Positions 7,867 to 18,215 are shown, counted from the stretch's first letter. The stretch is 64,000 bases of DNA from Acidobacteriaceae bacterium (GCA_025355505.1 JANXZM010000069.1:1-64000); one strand, 5' to 3'. The notes: generated from the sequence alone by a model not told the origin. Made by a program: numbers and translations.

Positions 7867-10502
7867 TGAAACCGCGTCAGTTGGTCCGGCAGTACTACTA
7901 TCCTGTTCGACTTCTTGTTCTGCTGTTTTCTATCGCCGCGCTAACCGCCCAATCCGCATACGGTGGCGAGATCCGACTTCCTTCCCCGGTGCTTGAGCGG
8001 GATGCACCGGTGCGGGCTATTTATACGACACTGTGGCCGGTGACCGGCAAAGGAGAGCTTTCGATCCGGTGGACGGATGTGTTCGGGCGCATCGTCGAAG
8101 ATCGCAAGATTCCCTTCGTGCTCACGGACGAATCCGAAGTGAGTTTCGAACTCGATCTGCGGCGCGCGGTTTCAATGAAGAACGAACTGAATGTCCATTT
8201 TTCCGTGGACGGCAAAAACCGGAAGGGTGAACCGGACCGCAGGGAAGAAGACGCAAAGATTTCATTTGTTGCCCGGACGCTGGATCGCAACTGGTCGGAC
8301 TACGAAATCATCATGTGGCACGAGCACGGGCTCGAAGCAAACGCGGTCCTGAAAGAAGTTGGCATCACCGCCGGCGGCCATGGTGGGAAGAGCGAAAGCA
8401 CTGGCAGCCTTGACAGGTTGCCTGCGCCTCTTCTGGATAACGACCAACGCTGGTACGAGGAAAACATCGCTACTGATTTCTATTCCGAATATCATCGCTG
8501 GTTTCCGGATCGTGTCGTGAGCTGGAAATTCGATGATGCCAAGGAATTTTACAAAAAAGACCCGTCGAGCAAGGAAGCGCTCAAGCGACTGCCCAGCCTC
8601 TCCGATCCGGCCTGGCTTAAGAAGGTCCATGACCGCCTGGTTGCGGACACGCTTGTGATGGCACCGTACCGGCCGGTCTTTTATAACCTTGGCGACGAGC
8701 CTGGCATCGCGGATCTGGCGGCGTTCTGGGACTTCGATTTCTCCGACTATTCCTTGACCGAAATGCGCATTTGGCTCAAAGCACAATACGGCACGCTGGC
8801 GGCCCTGAACGAGGAGTGGGGGACGTCGTTTACCTCGTGGGATCGCGTGATGCCGATGACCACCAATGAGGCGATGAAGCGCGCCGACGATAATTTCTCC
8901 GCCTGGGGGGACTTTAAGGAGTGGATGGACATCGCGTTTGCACGGGCGGTCAAAGTTGGCGTGGACGCAGTCCGCTCCGTAGACCCCGACGCCTACGTGG
9001 GGTTGGAGGGCGGACAGGTACCCGGCTGGGGCGGTTTCGATTATTCGAAGTTGTCGAACATTCTCCAGGCCATTGAGCCGTATGACTCCGGCGCGAATGT
9101 GGAAATGATCCATTCGTTTAACCCGAACATCGTGACACTGATCACCTCCGGCGGGCAGGGGCCAGAAGAGATACACCGGATGTGGCATGAGGCGCTCCAC
9201 GGCAATCGCGGAATCATCCTCTGGGACCCGAAATCAGAGGTCGTAAGCAACGACGCTAAAATTGGGCCCCGCGGCCGCGAATCCGGCGCACTCTACAAGG
9301 AACTACGCGGTGGACTCGGCGCGTTGTTGATCGCTAGCCGGCGGCAAGCCGGGCCGATTGCGATTCACTACTCGCAAGCCAGTTTTCGCGTTCAGTGGTT
9401 GCTGGAACGGCGACCGGAAGGCGAAGAGTGGATGAAACGGACCTCGGGCTCGGAGGACGGAAGCAATTTTCATACGCTTCTGGCGTCATACTGCCGCGCG
9501 ATCGAAGACTTCGGCTTGCAGTATCGATTTGTCTCCTACGAACAAGTGGAGCAAGGCGAACTGCTGCGCGGCGGCTATCGCGTGATGATTTTGCCCCACT
9601 CCATGGCGATCTCGCCGGAAGAGGCTGCCGCCCTGCGCCGGTTCGTGGACCAGGGTGGAACTCTGATCGCGGACGGCGAGCCTGGCACATTCGATGCCCA
9701 TGCCCGAAGGCTCCCCAAATCCTTACTTTCGGACCTTTTTGGCGGCGGAGCGCAGGACGGGCCGGTGACGGTTCGCTCGTTGGGTCGCGGCAAAGCAATT
9801 CGCCTGAACTTCGAAATGATCAACTATATCCAAGACCGCCTGGTGGGCAAGGAACGGGAAGCGCTTCGGCAATTCGGACGCATGTTTAAGGAGAGTGGAG
9901 TGGCGGCGGACATCGCCATCTCGGAGACATCGGGAGAGCCGGCAGTGGGCGTTGAGCTCCACACCTTCAGGAACGGCGGAGTCAATCTGATCGGCTTGCT
10001 AGCCAATCCGCAACTGTATGTCGATGACCTTGGCAACAAGAAGGAATTTACAAACCAGCGCTTCCAAAAACCCAGAGCCGTGCTGCTGACACTGCCGGCG
10101 GAATTGTATCTGTACGATATTCGAGCCGGAAAAGCCCTGGGGAAAAAGAAGCAGCTCACGGTACAACTTGACCCCTACGAACCCACGATCTACGCCGTGT
10201 CCTCTTCACCGTTCCCGGTGCTTGCTCTCTCTGCGCCCGCGCGATTGGGCCGCGGTCAATCGGGCGAACTGGGATTCAGCTTCAACGGAGTTTCCTCAGC
10301 CGCCGTGCATGTGTTGCATGTGGACGTGGTGAATCCGGAAGGGAAAACCGTAGCCTACTATTCCGGTAACGTACTCGCGCCGGGCGGGACGGCTAGCACG
10401 CTCCTGCCGCTGGCGATGAACGACCGGCCGGGAAACTGGACGGTGCGGGTGAAGGACATTTTAACCGGCCAGACGCAAGCCGCCACCATTGAGGTTTTTT
10501 AG
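7866..10502 (+). CDS. Glycoside hydrolase family 42-like enzyme
   Basis: 878 residues from ATG 7866 (TGATG overlap with the previous stop; GGAGAAG upstream). A signal peptide covers roughly residues 1-35 (LLVLLFSIAALTAQSAYGG). The middle shows GH42 features: NLGDEPG in place of the usual N-E acid/base motif, then LKAQYGTLAALNEEWGTSF. From about residue 500 a GATase-like domain (YRVMILPHSMAISPEEAAALR, GGTLIADGEPG) matches the GH42 trimerisation domain. The family cleaves beta-galactosides and arabinosides. The catalytic pair is not fully canonical, so the substrate may differ. It is transcribed with the beta-helix gene from the 6444 promoter. Confidence 0.75.
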   Translation: MKPRQLVRQYYYPVRLLVLLFSIAALTAQSAYGGEIRLPSPVLERDAPVRAIYTTLWPVTGKGELSIRWTDVFGRIVEDRKIPFVLTDESEVSFELDLRRAVSMKNELNVHFSVDGKNRKGEPDRREEDAKISFVARTLDRNWSDYEIIMWHEHGLEANAVLKEVGITAGGHGGKSESTGSLDRLPAPLLDNDQRWYEENIATDFYSEYHRWFPDRVVSWKFDDAKEFYKKDPSSKEALKRLPSLSDPAWLKKVHDRLVADTLVMAPYRPVFYNLGDEPGIADLAAFWDFDFSDYSLTEMRIWLKAQYGTLAALNEEWGTSFTSWDRVMPMTTNEAMKRADDNFSAWGDFKEWMDIAFARAVKVGVDAVRSVDPDAYVGLEGGQVPGWGGFDYSKLSNILQAIEPYDSGANVEMIHSFNPNIVTLITSGGQGPEEIHRMWHEALHGNRGIILWDPKSEVVSNDAKIGPRGRESGALYKELRGGLGALLIASRRQAGPIAIHYSQASFRVQWLLERRPEGEEWMKRTSGSEDGSNFHTLLASYCRAIEDFGLQYRFVSYEQVEQGELLRGGYRVMILPHSMAISPEEAAALRRFVDQGGTLIADGEPGTFDAHARRLPKSLLSDLFGGGAQDGPVTVRSLGRGKAIRLNFEMINYIQDRLVGKEREALRQFGRMFKESGVAADIAISETSGEPAVGVELHTFRNGGVNLIGLLANPQLYVDDLGNKKEFTNQRFQKPRAVLLTLPAELYLYDIRAGKALGKKKQLTVQLDPYEPTIYAVSSSPFPVLALSAPARLGRGQSGELGFSFNGVSSAAVHVLHVDVVNPEGKTVAYYSGNVLAPGGTASTLLPLAMNDRPGNWTVRVKDILTGQTQAATIEVF

Positions 10503-10573
10503 ATTGCCAGTGCCCTCCCCGCTGAGTATCTTGAGCTGCGGAGAGAACTGGTCCTGCTGAGCAGGAGAGAAAA

Positions 10574-11503
10574 ATGAACAGGCCAATTCTTCGCCGCGAG
10601 TTTTTGATCGGTGCGGGTGCCGCCGTCGCAACCGTGCCGGTACTTGGGCGTGCAGGCGCATTAACGCCCGCGAGTAGCGCAGCCGCGGCCCCCTCACCCG
10701 CCACCAAAGCCAGAGTCTTCGTTGGCTGCTGTGCGATCTCCTATAAGAAGTATCTCGATGCGGGTTCCATGACAATGGAAGACTTCTTCAGTAAGGCGGT
10801 GGATCTCGGAGTACACAGCGTCGACGTGACCACGTACTTTCTGAAGTCCACTGATCCGGCGTACCTGACTTCGTTGCGTCACCTGGCTTTTAAGAAGGGT
10901 CTGTCTTTCTCGGGAGCGGCGATTCGCACCGAGATGTGCCAATCGGACGCTGCAAAGCGCGCCGAGGAAGTCCGCAAGATTCAGCAGTGGGTGGACGCCA
11001 CCCAGCTTCTCGGCGCCTCGCACCTTCGCGTGTTCGGCGGCGAACTTCCCGACGGCGCATCCCCGACGCACGGTATTGAATGGGTGGCGGAGACCATGAA
11101 GTCTGCCTGCGAGTATGCCGCCCACCGGGGCATCACTCTGGGTATCGAAGACCACCATGGCATTACCGCACGAGCCTCGGCGATCCTGGAGATTCTGCAC
11201 CGGGTGGACTCGCCCTATGCAGGCATCAATCTTGACATCTCCAATTTCGAAACCAAGTCTGACCAGGAGCAGTATTCGGATATCGAAGCCTGTGTACCCT
11301 ATGCGACCCATCTTCATATCCGGGATCTATTTTCTGCAACCAGGAAGCCGATTGACCTGGAGCGCGTGTGGCAGCTTCTCGTGAAGGGGGAATACCAGGG
11401 ATTCGCGTCCGCCGAATACGAGAACGAAGAAGACCCCATGACGGGCGTGCCCAAGTTGATTGAGAAGATTAAAACCCTGTGTCGCAAGTATTCGAGCGCG
11501 TAG
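10574..11503 (+). CDS. Tat-exported sugar phosphate isomerase/epimerase-like TIM-barrel protein
   Basis: 309 residues; ATG 10574 has AGGAGAG upstream. The N-terminus is a Tat signal (LRREFLIGAGAAVATVPVLG). The barrel carries LGIEDHHGITA, INLDISNFE, THLHIRDLF and FASAEYENEEDP, giving the Glu, Asp, His and Glu expected for the metal site of this family. It precedes a Tat-exported MocA dehydrogenase, an order that repeats the isomerase/dehydrogenase pairing at 3377-6307. Exported members of both families suggest that keto-sugar chemistry occurs in the periplasm. Substrate unknown. Confidence 0.85.
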   Translation: MNRPILRREFLIGAGAAVATVPVLGRAGALTPASSAAAAPSPATKARVFVGCCAISYKKYLDAGSMTMEDFFSKAVDLGVHSVDVTTYFLKSTDPAYLTSLRHLAFKKGLSFSGAAIRTEMCQSDAAKRAEEVRKIQQWVDATQLLGASHLRVFGGELPDGASPTHGIEWVAETMKSACEYAAHRGITLGIEDHHGITARASAILEILHRVDSPYAGINLDISNFETKSDQEQYSDIEACVPYATHLHIRDLFSATRKPIDLERVWQLLVKGEYQGFASAEYENEEDPMTGVPKLIEKIKTLCRKYSSA

Positions 11504-11565
11504 CCAGGACCGTGTGGCCTCGTTTTCCATTACAAGATGCAAAACACTCATAAGGAGACGATTTC

Positions 11566-12816
11566 ATGTCGAGCCGCCGAAATTTCATGAAACAGATTGT
11601 TGCCGGAGCCGCCGGACTGACGGCGTCACGCGCGTTTGCCTCCAGCCGGATACTGGGTGCGAATGATCGCGTTCGTGTAGGACTGATCGGCGTCGGCAGT
11701 CGGGGCCAGGAAATCCTCCGAACTGCAATGAGTTGTCCCAATACCGAGGTCATTTCGGTCGCCGATATTTACGCCCGCCGCTTCGACGAAGTGAAAGCGT
11801 TTGCTCCCCAGGCTAAGACGTTTACAGATTTTCGCAAGTTGTTGGATGATTCCAGCCTTGACGCGGTGTTGATCGCAACCCCACAACACCAGCATGCTCT
11901 GAACTTCGTTCCCGCGATCCAAGCGGGGAAGGATGTGTATCAGGAAAAAACCATGGCCTTTAACGTGGACCATGCCAAGCGTATGAGGACAGCCTATGCT
12001 GGCTCCAATCGCGTCGTGCAGATCGGCATCCAGTCCACCAGCACGGCGGCATGGCAGCGGGCGCACGAATTGGCAAAGCCCGAACTGCTGGGCACGATCA
12101 CCGCCCTGCATGCCCACATGTACCGCAACGCTCCTTATGGTGGTTGGGATCGGCCCATCCCGTCCGATTGCACGCCGGAGCGAGTGGATTGGAAACAGTT
12201 CCAGGGCGAGGCTGAGCTGCGGCCCTTCGATGCTGACCGTTTCATTCACTGGCGTTACTACTGGGAGTATGGCGGCGCGAACGTCTACGAAAATATGATT
12301 CACCAGGTGGGCTTCTGGTACAAGGCACTCAATCTTCAGATTCCGCGCAGCGTCAGCATGAGTGGCGGTAACTACCTTTCTCCCAAGATGCATGTGCCAG
12401 ACACGATGGATGTTGCCATGGATCAGCCCGAGAACCTCCTGTTCACTTGGAATTCCGGCTTCTACAACGTTCACAATGGAATCAGCGAACAGCTGCTGGG
12501 CACCAAGGGAACCATCGCTCGACAGCAAGACAACGACGAGGCGAAAGAGGTCAGCTACATTCCTGAAGGCGAACAGTCGAAGTCCAAAACCGCCGAAGCG
12601 CCCGTCAAGAAGGAAGCCACCCCCGATGTGGTCGGCGTTGGCGATTCCACCGACGCACACATGAAGAACTTCATCGAATGCGTGCGCAGCCGGAAGGAGC
12701 CGAATTGCCCGTTTGAAATCGGCTTCCGGTCCGCGATTGCCGCCCGGATGGCGCTCACTTCTTTCCGCGAGGGTCGCAGGGTGTACTGGGACGCAGAGAG
12801 CCAGGAGATCATCTGA
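11566..12816 (+). CDS. Tat-exported Gfo/Idh/MocA family oxidoreductase
   Basis: 416 residues. The Tat signal is SSRRNFMKQIVAGAAGLTAS; the Rossmann motif is GLIGVGSRGQEIL. The usual EKP is replaced by QEKTMAF, which keeps the Lys. The C-terminal domain has RYYWEYGGANVYENMIHQVGFW, the conserved substrate-side His region of Tat-type members. A Lys/Glu-rich linker lies near residue 340. Exported members of this family often carry tightly bound NAD(P) and act by hydride transfer within one substrate (known for glycosidases of GH109), so a glycosidase-like role is possible. It starts the cassette with the double hydrolase and toroid genes. Confidence 0.85.
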   Translation: MSSRRNFMKQIVAGAAGLTASRAFASSRILGANDRVRVGLIGVGSRGQEILRTAMSCPNTEVISVADIYARRFDEVKAFAPQAKTFTDFRKLLDDSSLDAVLIATPQHQHALNFVPAIQAGKDVYQEKTMAFNVDHAKRMRTAYAGSNRVVQIGIQSTSTAAWQRAHELAKPELLGTITALHAHMYRNAPYGGWDRPIPSDCTPERVDWKQFQGEAELRPFDADRFIHWRYYWEYGGANVYENMIHQVGFWYKALNLQIPRSVSMSGGNYLSPKMHVPDTMDVAMDQPENLLFTWNSGFYNVHNGISEQLLGTKGTIARQQDNDEAKEVSYIPEGEQSKSKTAEAPVKKEATPDVVGVGDSTDAHMKNFIECVRSRKEPNCPFEIGFRSAIAARMALTSFREGRRVYWDAESQEII

Positions 12817-12872
12817 GTCATCATTCGAAGTGGAGCGCAGACGTAGCCGTCAGCGCGAGAGAGGTGAAAGCC

Positions 12873-15044
12873 ATGAAAGTAATTGCTGCTGCGTGCATAC
12901 TCGCCTGTCTCTTTTCCGTTCTGGGCTGGGCGCAGAATTCCCATGAGCTGAACTTCACTTCGAACAGTACTGAATTTCGGGACATAAAGCGAATGCTCCG
13001 CAAGTACCTGGATGAAAGTGCGGTAGAGAAGCTCAAGGAACGCCAGCGTACCGTCTCCGGCATGTCTACATTGGAAGATGTAGGCAAGCGACGAGCCTAC
13101 TTTCGCGAGCACATGCTGCGCGATCTCGGCGGGTTACCCGAAAGAACGCCGCTGAATGCGCGAGTGGTGGGAGTACTGGAGCGTCCGGCTTACCGCATCG
13201 AAAAGATTATTTTCGAGAGCCAACCGCACTTCTATGTCACCGCAAATTTGTACGTACCGAAAACCGGGAAGCCACCCTACCCGGCGATCCTGTTTCCTCT
13301 GGGGCACGAGGAAGGGGGAAAGGCATACCCGATCTGGCAGCAAGTGCTGGGATCGCTTGCCACCAAGGGATTCGTCGCGCTGACCTGGGACCCAATCGGC
13401 CAGGGCGAGCGGATTCAGATTTATGACCAGGACCTGGGCGGTTCAAAAGTTGGAGCCTCGACCACCGAACACACGGTCCTCGACGCCCAAGCCTTGCTGG
13501 TGGGCGACCACGTGGCGCGCTACACAATCTGGGACGGCGTTCGCGCCTTGGACTATCTTGTTTCTCGACCGGAAGTCGATCCAGAGCGAGTTGGACTGAC
13601 AGGGAACTCTGGCGGCGGAACTCATACCTCCTACATCGCGGCTCTGGATGACCGTATCAAGGTGGCAGCGCCATCGTGCTATATCACGTCCTGGCGCCGC
13701 TTGCTGGAGACCATTGGTCCGCAGGACGGTGAGCAAGTTTTCCCCCGCTGGATCGAGGACGGGCTTGACTATCCGGACTACATTTACGCGTTTGCTCCCA
13801 AGCCGTTTCTCATCATGTCGGCGATTCGCGACTTCTTTCCGATCGGGGGTGCGCGTGAAAGCTACGCCGAAGCCTCCAGGGTTTATTCAGCGCTCGGCGC
13901 AGCAGACAAGCTCAGCATGTTCGAAGCAGACGATGGTCACGGCTACAGCAAACCGCGTCGTGCGAGGGCATACGACTGGCTCAGCCGCTGGCTGAAGGGC
14001 GTCGAAGACCATACTCTGGAACCAGAAATTGAAATTGCGACCATTGAAGAGTTGAACTGCACTCCAACGGGACAAGTGGCTACCGCTCTCGGTGGCGAGA
14101 CCGTTTCTTCGCTTAATCGGGGGCGGTTGCAACAGCTGCGAGTGAATCTTCGGACCAAGCCGGCGGATTTGCCCCGCGCTGTTCGCGAAATAAGCCGCTA
14201 CCAACCCGCGACCGAACCGGTGCGCGTTTCGTCCTACGGCGTCCTTACCAGGCCTGGATATCGTATCGAAAAGCTGATCTATGAAAGCGAACCCGGCATC
14301 CTCATTCCGTCGCTCCTCTATCTTCCAGCCCAGGGAACTGCGCGGAATCCTGCTGTATTGCTGGTGGCAGGTGAAGGCAAGGCCTCCGTTGCTTCCGAGG
14401 CGGAAGGGTACGCAAAATCGGGCTTGGTGGTTCTCTCCATCGATGCACGGGGATTCGGCGAGACCCAGCCGCGTGTAGATGCTCCGGGTCCCGGCGATTC
14501 TGAATTCTCTCGCTATTTCGGAGACTACGACGAAATCCAGATTGCGATGTTGCTCGGCAAGAGCATGGCGGGTATGCGCGCACGTGACATCATCCGCGGA
14601 ATGGATCTCCTCGGTGCACGCCCGGAAGTCGATCACGACAGAATCTACGCGTACGGTAAAGGCGCTGGTGCGGTCCCGCTTCTTTACGCAGCGTCGTCCG
14701 ACAGCCGAATTCGGAAGGTCGCTTTCGACGGCATGCTCTCCTCCTATGAATCGATTGTGGCCAGCAACGTTCAACGGCGAGTGCTGGAGTATGTCGTGCC
14801 CGGAGTGTTGAAATCTTTCGACCTGCCCGACCTGGTTGCCGCGCTTGCGCCACGCGCAGTCTGGTTGGTGGACACCAACGATCCTCTTGGCCAAGTGCTG
14901 CCGACTAACCAGGCGCGAAAGGAGTACCGAAGCGCTTCGGAGGCCTACCTGCACGCAGGAGCGCCGCGCGCGATCCACACTCGAAATCGCAGGCCAGGTG
15001 AAGGCGCCATTCAAATCTCTTTCGAAGTGGGTGAAGATCGATGA
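12873..15044 (+). CDS. Exported double alpha/beta-hydrolase (active N-half, degenerate C-half), copy A
   Basis: 723 residues from ATG 12873, with GAGAGAGG upstream. The signal peptide ends near WAQ. The N-terminal half is an acetylxylan-esterase-like alpha/beta-hydrolase: nucleophile Ser246 in GNSGGG, likely acid Asp320 (AIRDFF), His356 in DDGHGY. A second hydrolase-like half follows (RPGYRIEKLIYESEPGILIP repeats the start of half one), but the nucleophile position is Lys596 in GKGAG, so it should be inactive. The likely role is deacylation of a glycan or cleavage of a sugar ester in the periplasm. Copy B at 48469 has the same design. The stop lies just upstream of the toroid gene. Confidence 0.8.
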   Translation: MKVIAAACILACLFSVLGWAQNSHELNFTSNSTEFRDIKRMLRKYLDESAVEKLKERQRTVSGMSTLEDVGKRRAYFREHMLRDLGGLPERTPLNARVVGVLERPAYRIEKIIFESQPHFYVTANLYVPKTGKPPYPAILFPLGHEEGGKAYPIWQQVLGSLATKGFVALTWDPIGQGERIQIYDQDLGGSKVGASTTEHTVLDAQALLVGDHVARYTIWDGVRALDYLVSRPEVDPERVGLTGNSGGGTHTSYIAALDDRIKVAAPSCYITSWRRLLETIGPQDGEQVFPRWIEDGLDYPDYIYAFAPKPFLIMSAIRDFFPIGGARESYAEASRVYSALGAADKLSMFEADDGHGYSKPRRARAYDWLSRWLKGVEDHTLEPEIEIATIEELNCTPTGQVATALGGETVSSLNRGRLQQLRVNLRTKPADLPRAVREISRYQPATEPVRVSSYGVLTRPGYRIEKLIYESEPGILIPSLLYLPAQGTARNPAVLLVAGEGKASVASEAEGYAKSGLVVLSIDARGFGETQPRVDAPGPGDSEFSRYFGDYDEIQIAMLLGKSMAGMRARDIIRGMDLLGARPEVDHDRIYAYGKGAGAVPLLYAASSDSRIRKVAFDGMLSSYESIVASNVQRRVLEYVVPGVLKSFDLPDLVAALAPRAVWLVDTNDPLGQVLPTNQARKEYRSASEAYLHAGAPRAIHTRNRRPGEGAIQISFEVGEDR

Positions 15045-15145
15045 TGGAAAACAGCGCTTTAGGCGGAGAGCGAGCCGGGCCGCAATCGAGGAGCGGCGAT
15101 GAGACAGGCAACGGTTTTGCCCCCGCGGGGCGTTGGCTGTCCTTC

Positions 15146-16900
15146 ATGCAGCGAACGGCGATGCTGGGACTGTTGTCTCTGGCTTGGTCGGGAATCGCGG
15201 GTGCCGGCGAACTCCCGGCGCAATATTTCCGTCTGGTGGAAGCGGGCATTGGAAAGGTGGAGAAAAGGCTGAACGACAATCCGGACGCCAGCATGCCGAA
15301 GTTGCAGGCGCTACCGGGATTTAATCGTTGGGCTCGCCTTCCGGGAACGATTCTTGCGCCTGCGGTTCTCTACACGAAACAGCACCCCGCGAACCGGCAC
15401 TATCACGACCCAAAAATGCTGGTCCTGGCGATTCGGATCGGAGATCAGGTCGCCCTGGAGACTGATGGCAAGGACTGGCAAGACGTTCTGGCCTCGGAGT
15501 GGGACCTTTGCCTCTGGATCGAAACGTACAAGCTGTTGGGACCAGATCTTGGCAATGATCGCCGTGAGCGGTGGAAGCACGCGATTGAGAAGCATGTCGC
15601 TCCCTATGCGGCAGACGCCGCACTGAGAGTGGATTTTCCCTACTACGCCACACCCTACATTGGAACTTCGCCAAATCATTTTTCCTCCTGGGCCGCGATC
15701 CTGGTGATCGCCGGGCAAACGTTTGACAGGAAGGACTGGTCAGTCCTTGGCGCCCGCATCCTGCACCGGTTCGCAGTCGAAGAGCAAGCGCCCGACGGGT
15801 ATTGGGGAGAGCAGAGCCGCAGCGGTCCGACAACCGGCTACAACCAGGTCACCACAAACCAGATGGCGCTCTACTGGGAGTACACGCACGACCCCGCAGC
15901 CCTTCAGGCGCTGCGGAAAGCCACCGACTTTCACAAATACTTTACGTATCCCGACGGCAAGCCGGTGGAAACGATCAATGATCGCAACCGCCATTGGAGC
16001 GTCAACCTGTGGGGGCATTTCGGCTTTTCCAATTTTCCCGACGGCCGACGCCTCGCTGAATTCCTCACCAGCTTTTACAGGGAGGATGACTTGACCATGG
16101 ATGACGTATGCCGCTTGTCTGAGAACCTTCTCTACTACCACGAAGGCCCCACCGCACCAATTCCTCTGGATGCTCCGCGCTATCAGCACGAGATGACGAT
16201 TCCCGCCGGCATTCGCAAAACCGGCCCCTGGGTTGTGGGCCTGTCCGGCGTGATGAGCACCCAAGCGGTCACCCAACAGTACTACCTCGATCGCCAGGCC
16301 CACGTGAGTGTGTTTCATGAAAAAACCGGGCTCATCATCACCGGGGCCAACTCCAAGCGCCAGCCCGAATTGGCGACATTCTTCGAAACGCTGCAAGGGC
16401 AGACGATTCATTTACCGATTAGCACCCGGCTGCAAATGGGCGACCGTGAGGACCGGCTTGCCCTCGCTTACAACACGTTCTTCAGCGAGTTGCACGTTCC
16501 CGCTCCGGCGGAAAAAGAGCTGGTGCTGCGTTTCGTCATCACTGGACGAGGCGAGCCCGCGGATGTGACACAACTAAATTTACAGCTTGTTCTCAAACAG
16601 GGTGAGACGCTGGAGACTGCAACCGGCAAGAAGTATGTGTTGGGCAGGGAGCGGATTGAACTTTCTCCGGAGGATATCGGAGGCAGCATCCGCCATCATG
16701 GGTGGACGATGAAGGTAGATCCCACGGCTCGGATGATCTGGCCTTTTTTCCCGTACAACCCTTATGCGGACGGCCCTGAAACAACGCTGGAACAGGCTGT
16801 GGCCGTGCTCTCCGTTCCACTCCGAAAGAAAAAGACTACAGAGGACTGGTACGTGCGTCCAGCGGAACAAGAGATTTCCATAGTCCTTGAAGTTGAATGA
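15146..16900 (+). CDS. Exported alpha-toroid polysaccharide-lyase-like protein, copy A
   Basis: 584 residues from ATG 15146, which gives a clean signal peptide (QRTAMLGLLSLAWSGIAGAG). The frame is open back to 15041, but the best Shine-Dalgarno (GAGGAG before ATG 15100) is in another frame, so the leader may have suffered an indel. The first ~330 residues are helical with YIGTSPNHFSSW, PDGYWGE and WGHFGFSNFPDGRRLAEFL. The rest is beta-rich (GLIITGANSKRQPELATF). This layout resembles the (alpha/alpha) toroid plus beta-sandwich of several polysaccharide lyases and heparinase-like enzymes, but I cannot name a CAZy family. Paralogues are at 42129 and 50644. Confidence 0.65.
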   Translation: MQRTAMLGLLSLAWSGIAGAGELPAQYFRLVEAGIGKVEKRLNDNPDASMPKLQALPGFNRWARLPGTILAPAVLYTKQHPANRHYHDPKMLVLAIRIGDQVALETDGKDWQDVLASEWDLCLWIETYKLLGPDLGNDRRERWKHAIEKHVAPYAADAALRVDFPYYATPYIGTSPNHFSSWAAILVIAGQTFDRKDWSVLGARILHRFAVEEQAPDGYWGEQSRSGPTTGYNQVTTNQMALYWEYTHDPAALQALRKATDFHKYFTYPDGKPVETINDRNRHWSVNLWGHFGFSNFPDGRRLAEFLTSFYREDDLTMDDVCRLSENLLYYHEGPTAPIPLDAPRYQHEMTIPAGIRKTGPWVVGLSGVMSTQAVTQQYYLDRQAHVSVFHEKTGLIITGANSKRQPELATFFETLQGQTIHLPISTRLQMGDREDRLALAYNTFFSELHVPAPAEKELVLRFVITGRGEPADVTQLNLQLVLKQGETLETATGKKYVLGRERIELSPEDIGGSIRHHGWTMKVDPTARMIWPFFPYNPYADGPETTLEQAVAVLSVPLRKKKTTEDWYVRPAEQEISIVLEVE

Positions 16901-16997
16901 GCCTGGTTCCGATATGACTGGTGCATTTCGCCTCGCCCAGGCTGCGTGGTGATCAGCGCAAGGGTTTCTGGACTCTGCAACACGCCAAGGAAGCTTT

Positions 16998-18215
16998 ATG
17001 CGAAGTTCTAAGCTCACGTCGCTGTTCCTATCCTTCGCGGTGGCGCTGCTATGCGACGGCGGAGTCCTTTGCTACGCTCGGACCCAGAGGATTTCGCCGC
17101 AGCAGTCGAAAGTGATTCTGGTTCGTACTCCGGATGGCGGGATCCAACCGCAGGTTACAGTCGACCGCAAGGGTGGCATCCACTTGGTTTATTTCAAGGG
17201 GAATTCCGAAGCAGGCGATCTTTTCTATGTGAACAAGCCGCCGGGCTCTGCGGCATTTTCACAGCCAATTCGGGTGAACAGTGTGCCCGGAAGCGCGGGC
17301 GCTACCGGAACCGTGCGCGCTGCACAGCTCGCCCTTGGCAGGGGAGGGCGAGTGCATGTTGCGTGGATGGGGTTCGGCAGGTCTGCACCCCGTAGCCTTT
17401 CCGGAAATGTCCCGATGCTCTACACCCGGTTGAACGACGATCAAACGGCCTTCGAGCCGCAGCGCAACGTGATGCAGTTTACTTCGGACTTGGATGGTGG
17501 AAGTTCCGTCGCCGCCGACGGTTCTGGAAACGTCTACGTTGTGTGGCATGGGAATCTTACAAAGGGCGGCGAAGAATCCAGCCGCACCGTGTGGATCGCC
17601 CGCTCTAAGAATGATGGAAGCACCTTCGCCCCGGAAAATGCCGTTTCGGATCCATCCAAGGGTGCCTGCGGGTGCTGCGGGATGCGTGCCTTTGCAGATG
17701 AGCAGGGGGCAATCTACATCCTCTATCGCACCGCCGGCCAGAGCGTTCACCGCGATATGTATCTGCTTGTGTCGACGGATCACGGGGATAGTTTTTCGGG
17801 GAAGCGAATCGACCCGTGGGAACTGAACGCTTGCCCAATGAGTACGGCCTCCATCAACGAGTCCGGATCGAGTCTCTTGCTCGCTTGGCAAACGTCCACG
17901 CAGGTCTTCTACGCTCGCGTTGACCGAGGTACAAACAAAATCTCCGAGCGTACCGCCGCACCGCGCGATGGCTCCGCCGAAGGGGACGATGCGAACAACC
18001 GCAAACATCCAGCGGTGGTGGGTAATTCTCGTGGTGAAACACTTCTGGCCTGGACCGAAGGCACTGCCTGGAAACGAGGCGGGAAAGTGGCGTGGCAGGT
18101 GTTCGACTCTCTTGGCCAGCCCAGCGGCCAAAAAGGAATGGTGGACGGCGTTCCGGTCTGGGGCTTGTTAGCGGTATTTGTCCAGCCCAATGGAAACTTC
18201 ACGATTATTTACTAG
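16998..18215 (+). CDS. Exported six-bladed beta-propeller, sialidase/BNR-like
   Basis: 405 residues with a signal peptide (LTSLFLSFAVALLCDGG). The sequence repeats blade-like units with Asp-box-like turns: AADGSGNVYVVWHG, SKNDGSTFAPEN, STDHGDSFSG, plus IQPQVTVDRKGGIHLVYF at the start. The S-x-D-x-G-x-x-F/W pattern is the Asp box of sialidases and related BNR proteins. The Arg triad of true sialidases is not obvious, so glycan binding or another propeller-based hydrolase is equally likely. A Cys cluster GACGCCG lies near residue 225. It follows the toroid gene by about 100 bases on the same strand. Confidence 0.65.
   Translation: MRSSKLTSLFLSFAVALLCDGGVLCYARTQRISPQQSKVILVRTPDGGIQPQVTVDRKGGIHLVYFKGNSEAGDLFYVNKPPGSAAFSQPIRVNSVPGSAGATGTVRAAQLALGRGGRVHVAWMGFGRSAPRSLSGNVPMLYTRLNDDQTAFEPQRNVMQFTSDLDGGSSVAADGSGNVYVVWHGNLTKGGEESSRTVWIARSKNDGSTFAPENAVSDPSKGACGCCGMRAFADEQGAIYILYRTAGQSVHRDMYLLVSTDHGDSFSGKRIDPWELNACPMSTASINESGSSLLLAWQTSTQVFYARVDRGTNKISERTAAPRDGSAEGDDANNRKHPAVVGNSRGETLLAWTEGTAWKRGGKVAWQVFDSLGQPSGQKGMVDGVPVWGLLAVFVQPNGNFTIIY

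Noticed and set aside
11626-12660. Minus-strand frame of 344 residues
   Set aside because: It is antisense to the MocA dehydrogenase gene, which has a Tat signal and Rossmann motif; long antisense frames are common in GC-rich DNA.
13887-15014. Minus-strand frame of 375 residues
   Set aside because: Antisense to the second half of the double hydrolase, which is conserved in copy B.
12873-16900. Assignment of the double hydrolase and toroid genes to named CAZy families
   Set aside because: The folds are recognisable but the family-level signatures are not clear enough to name a CE or PL family from reading alone.
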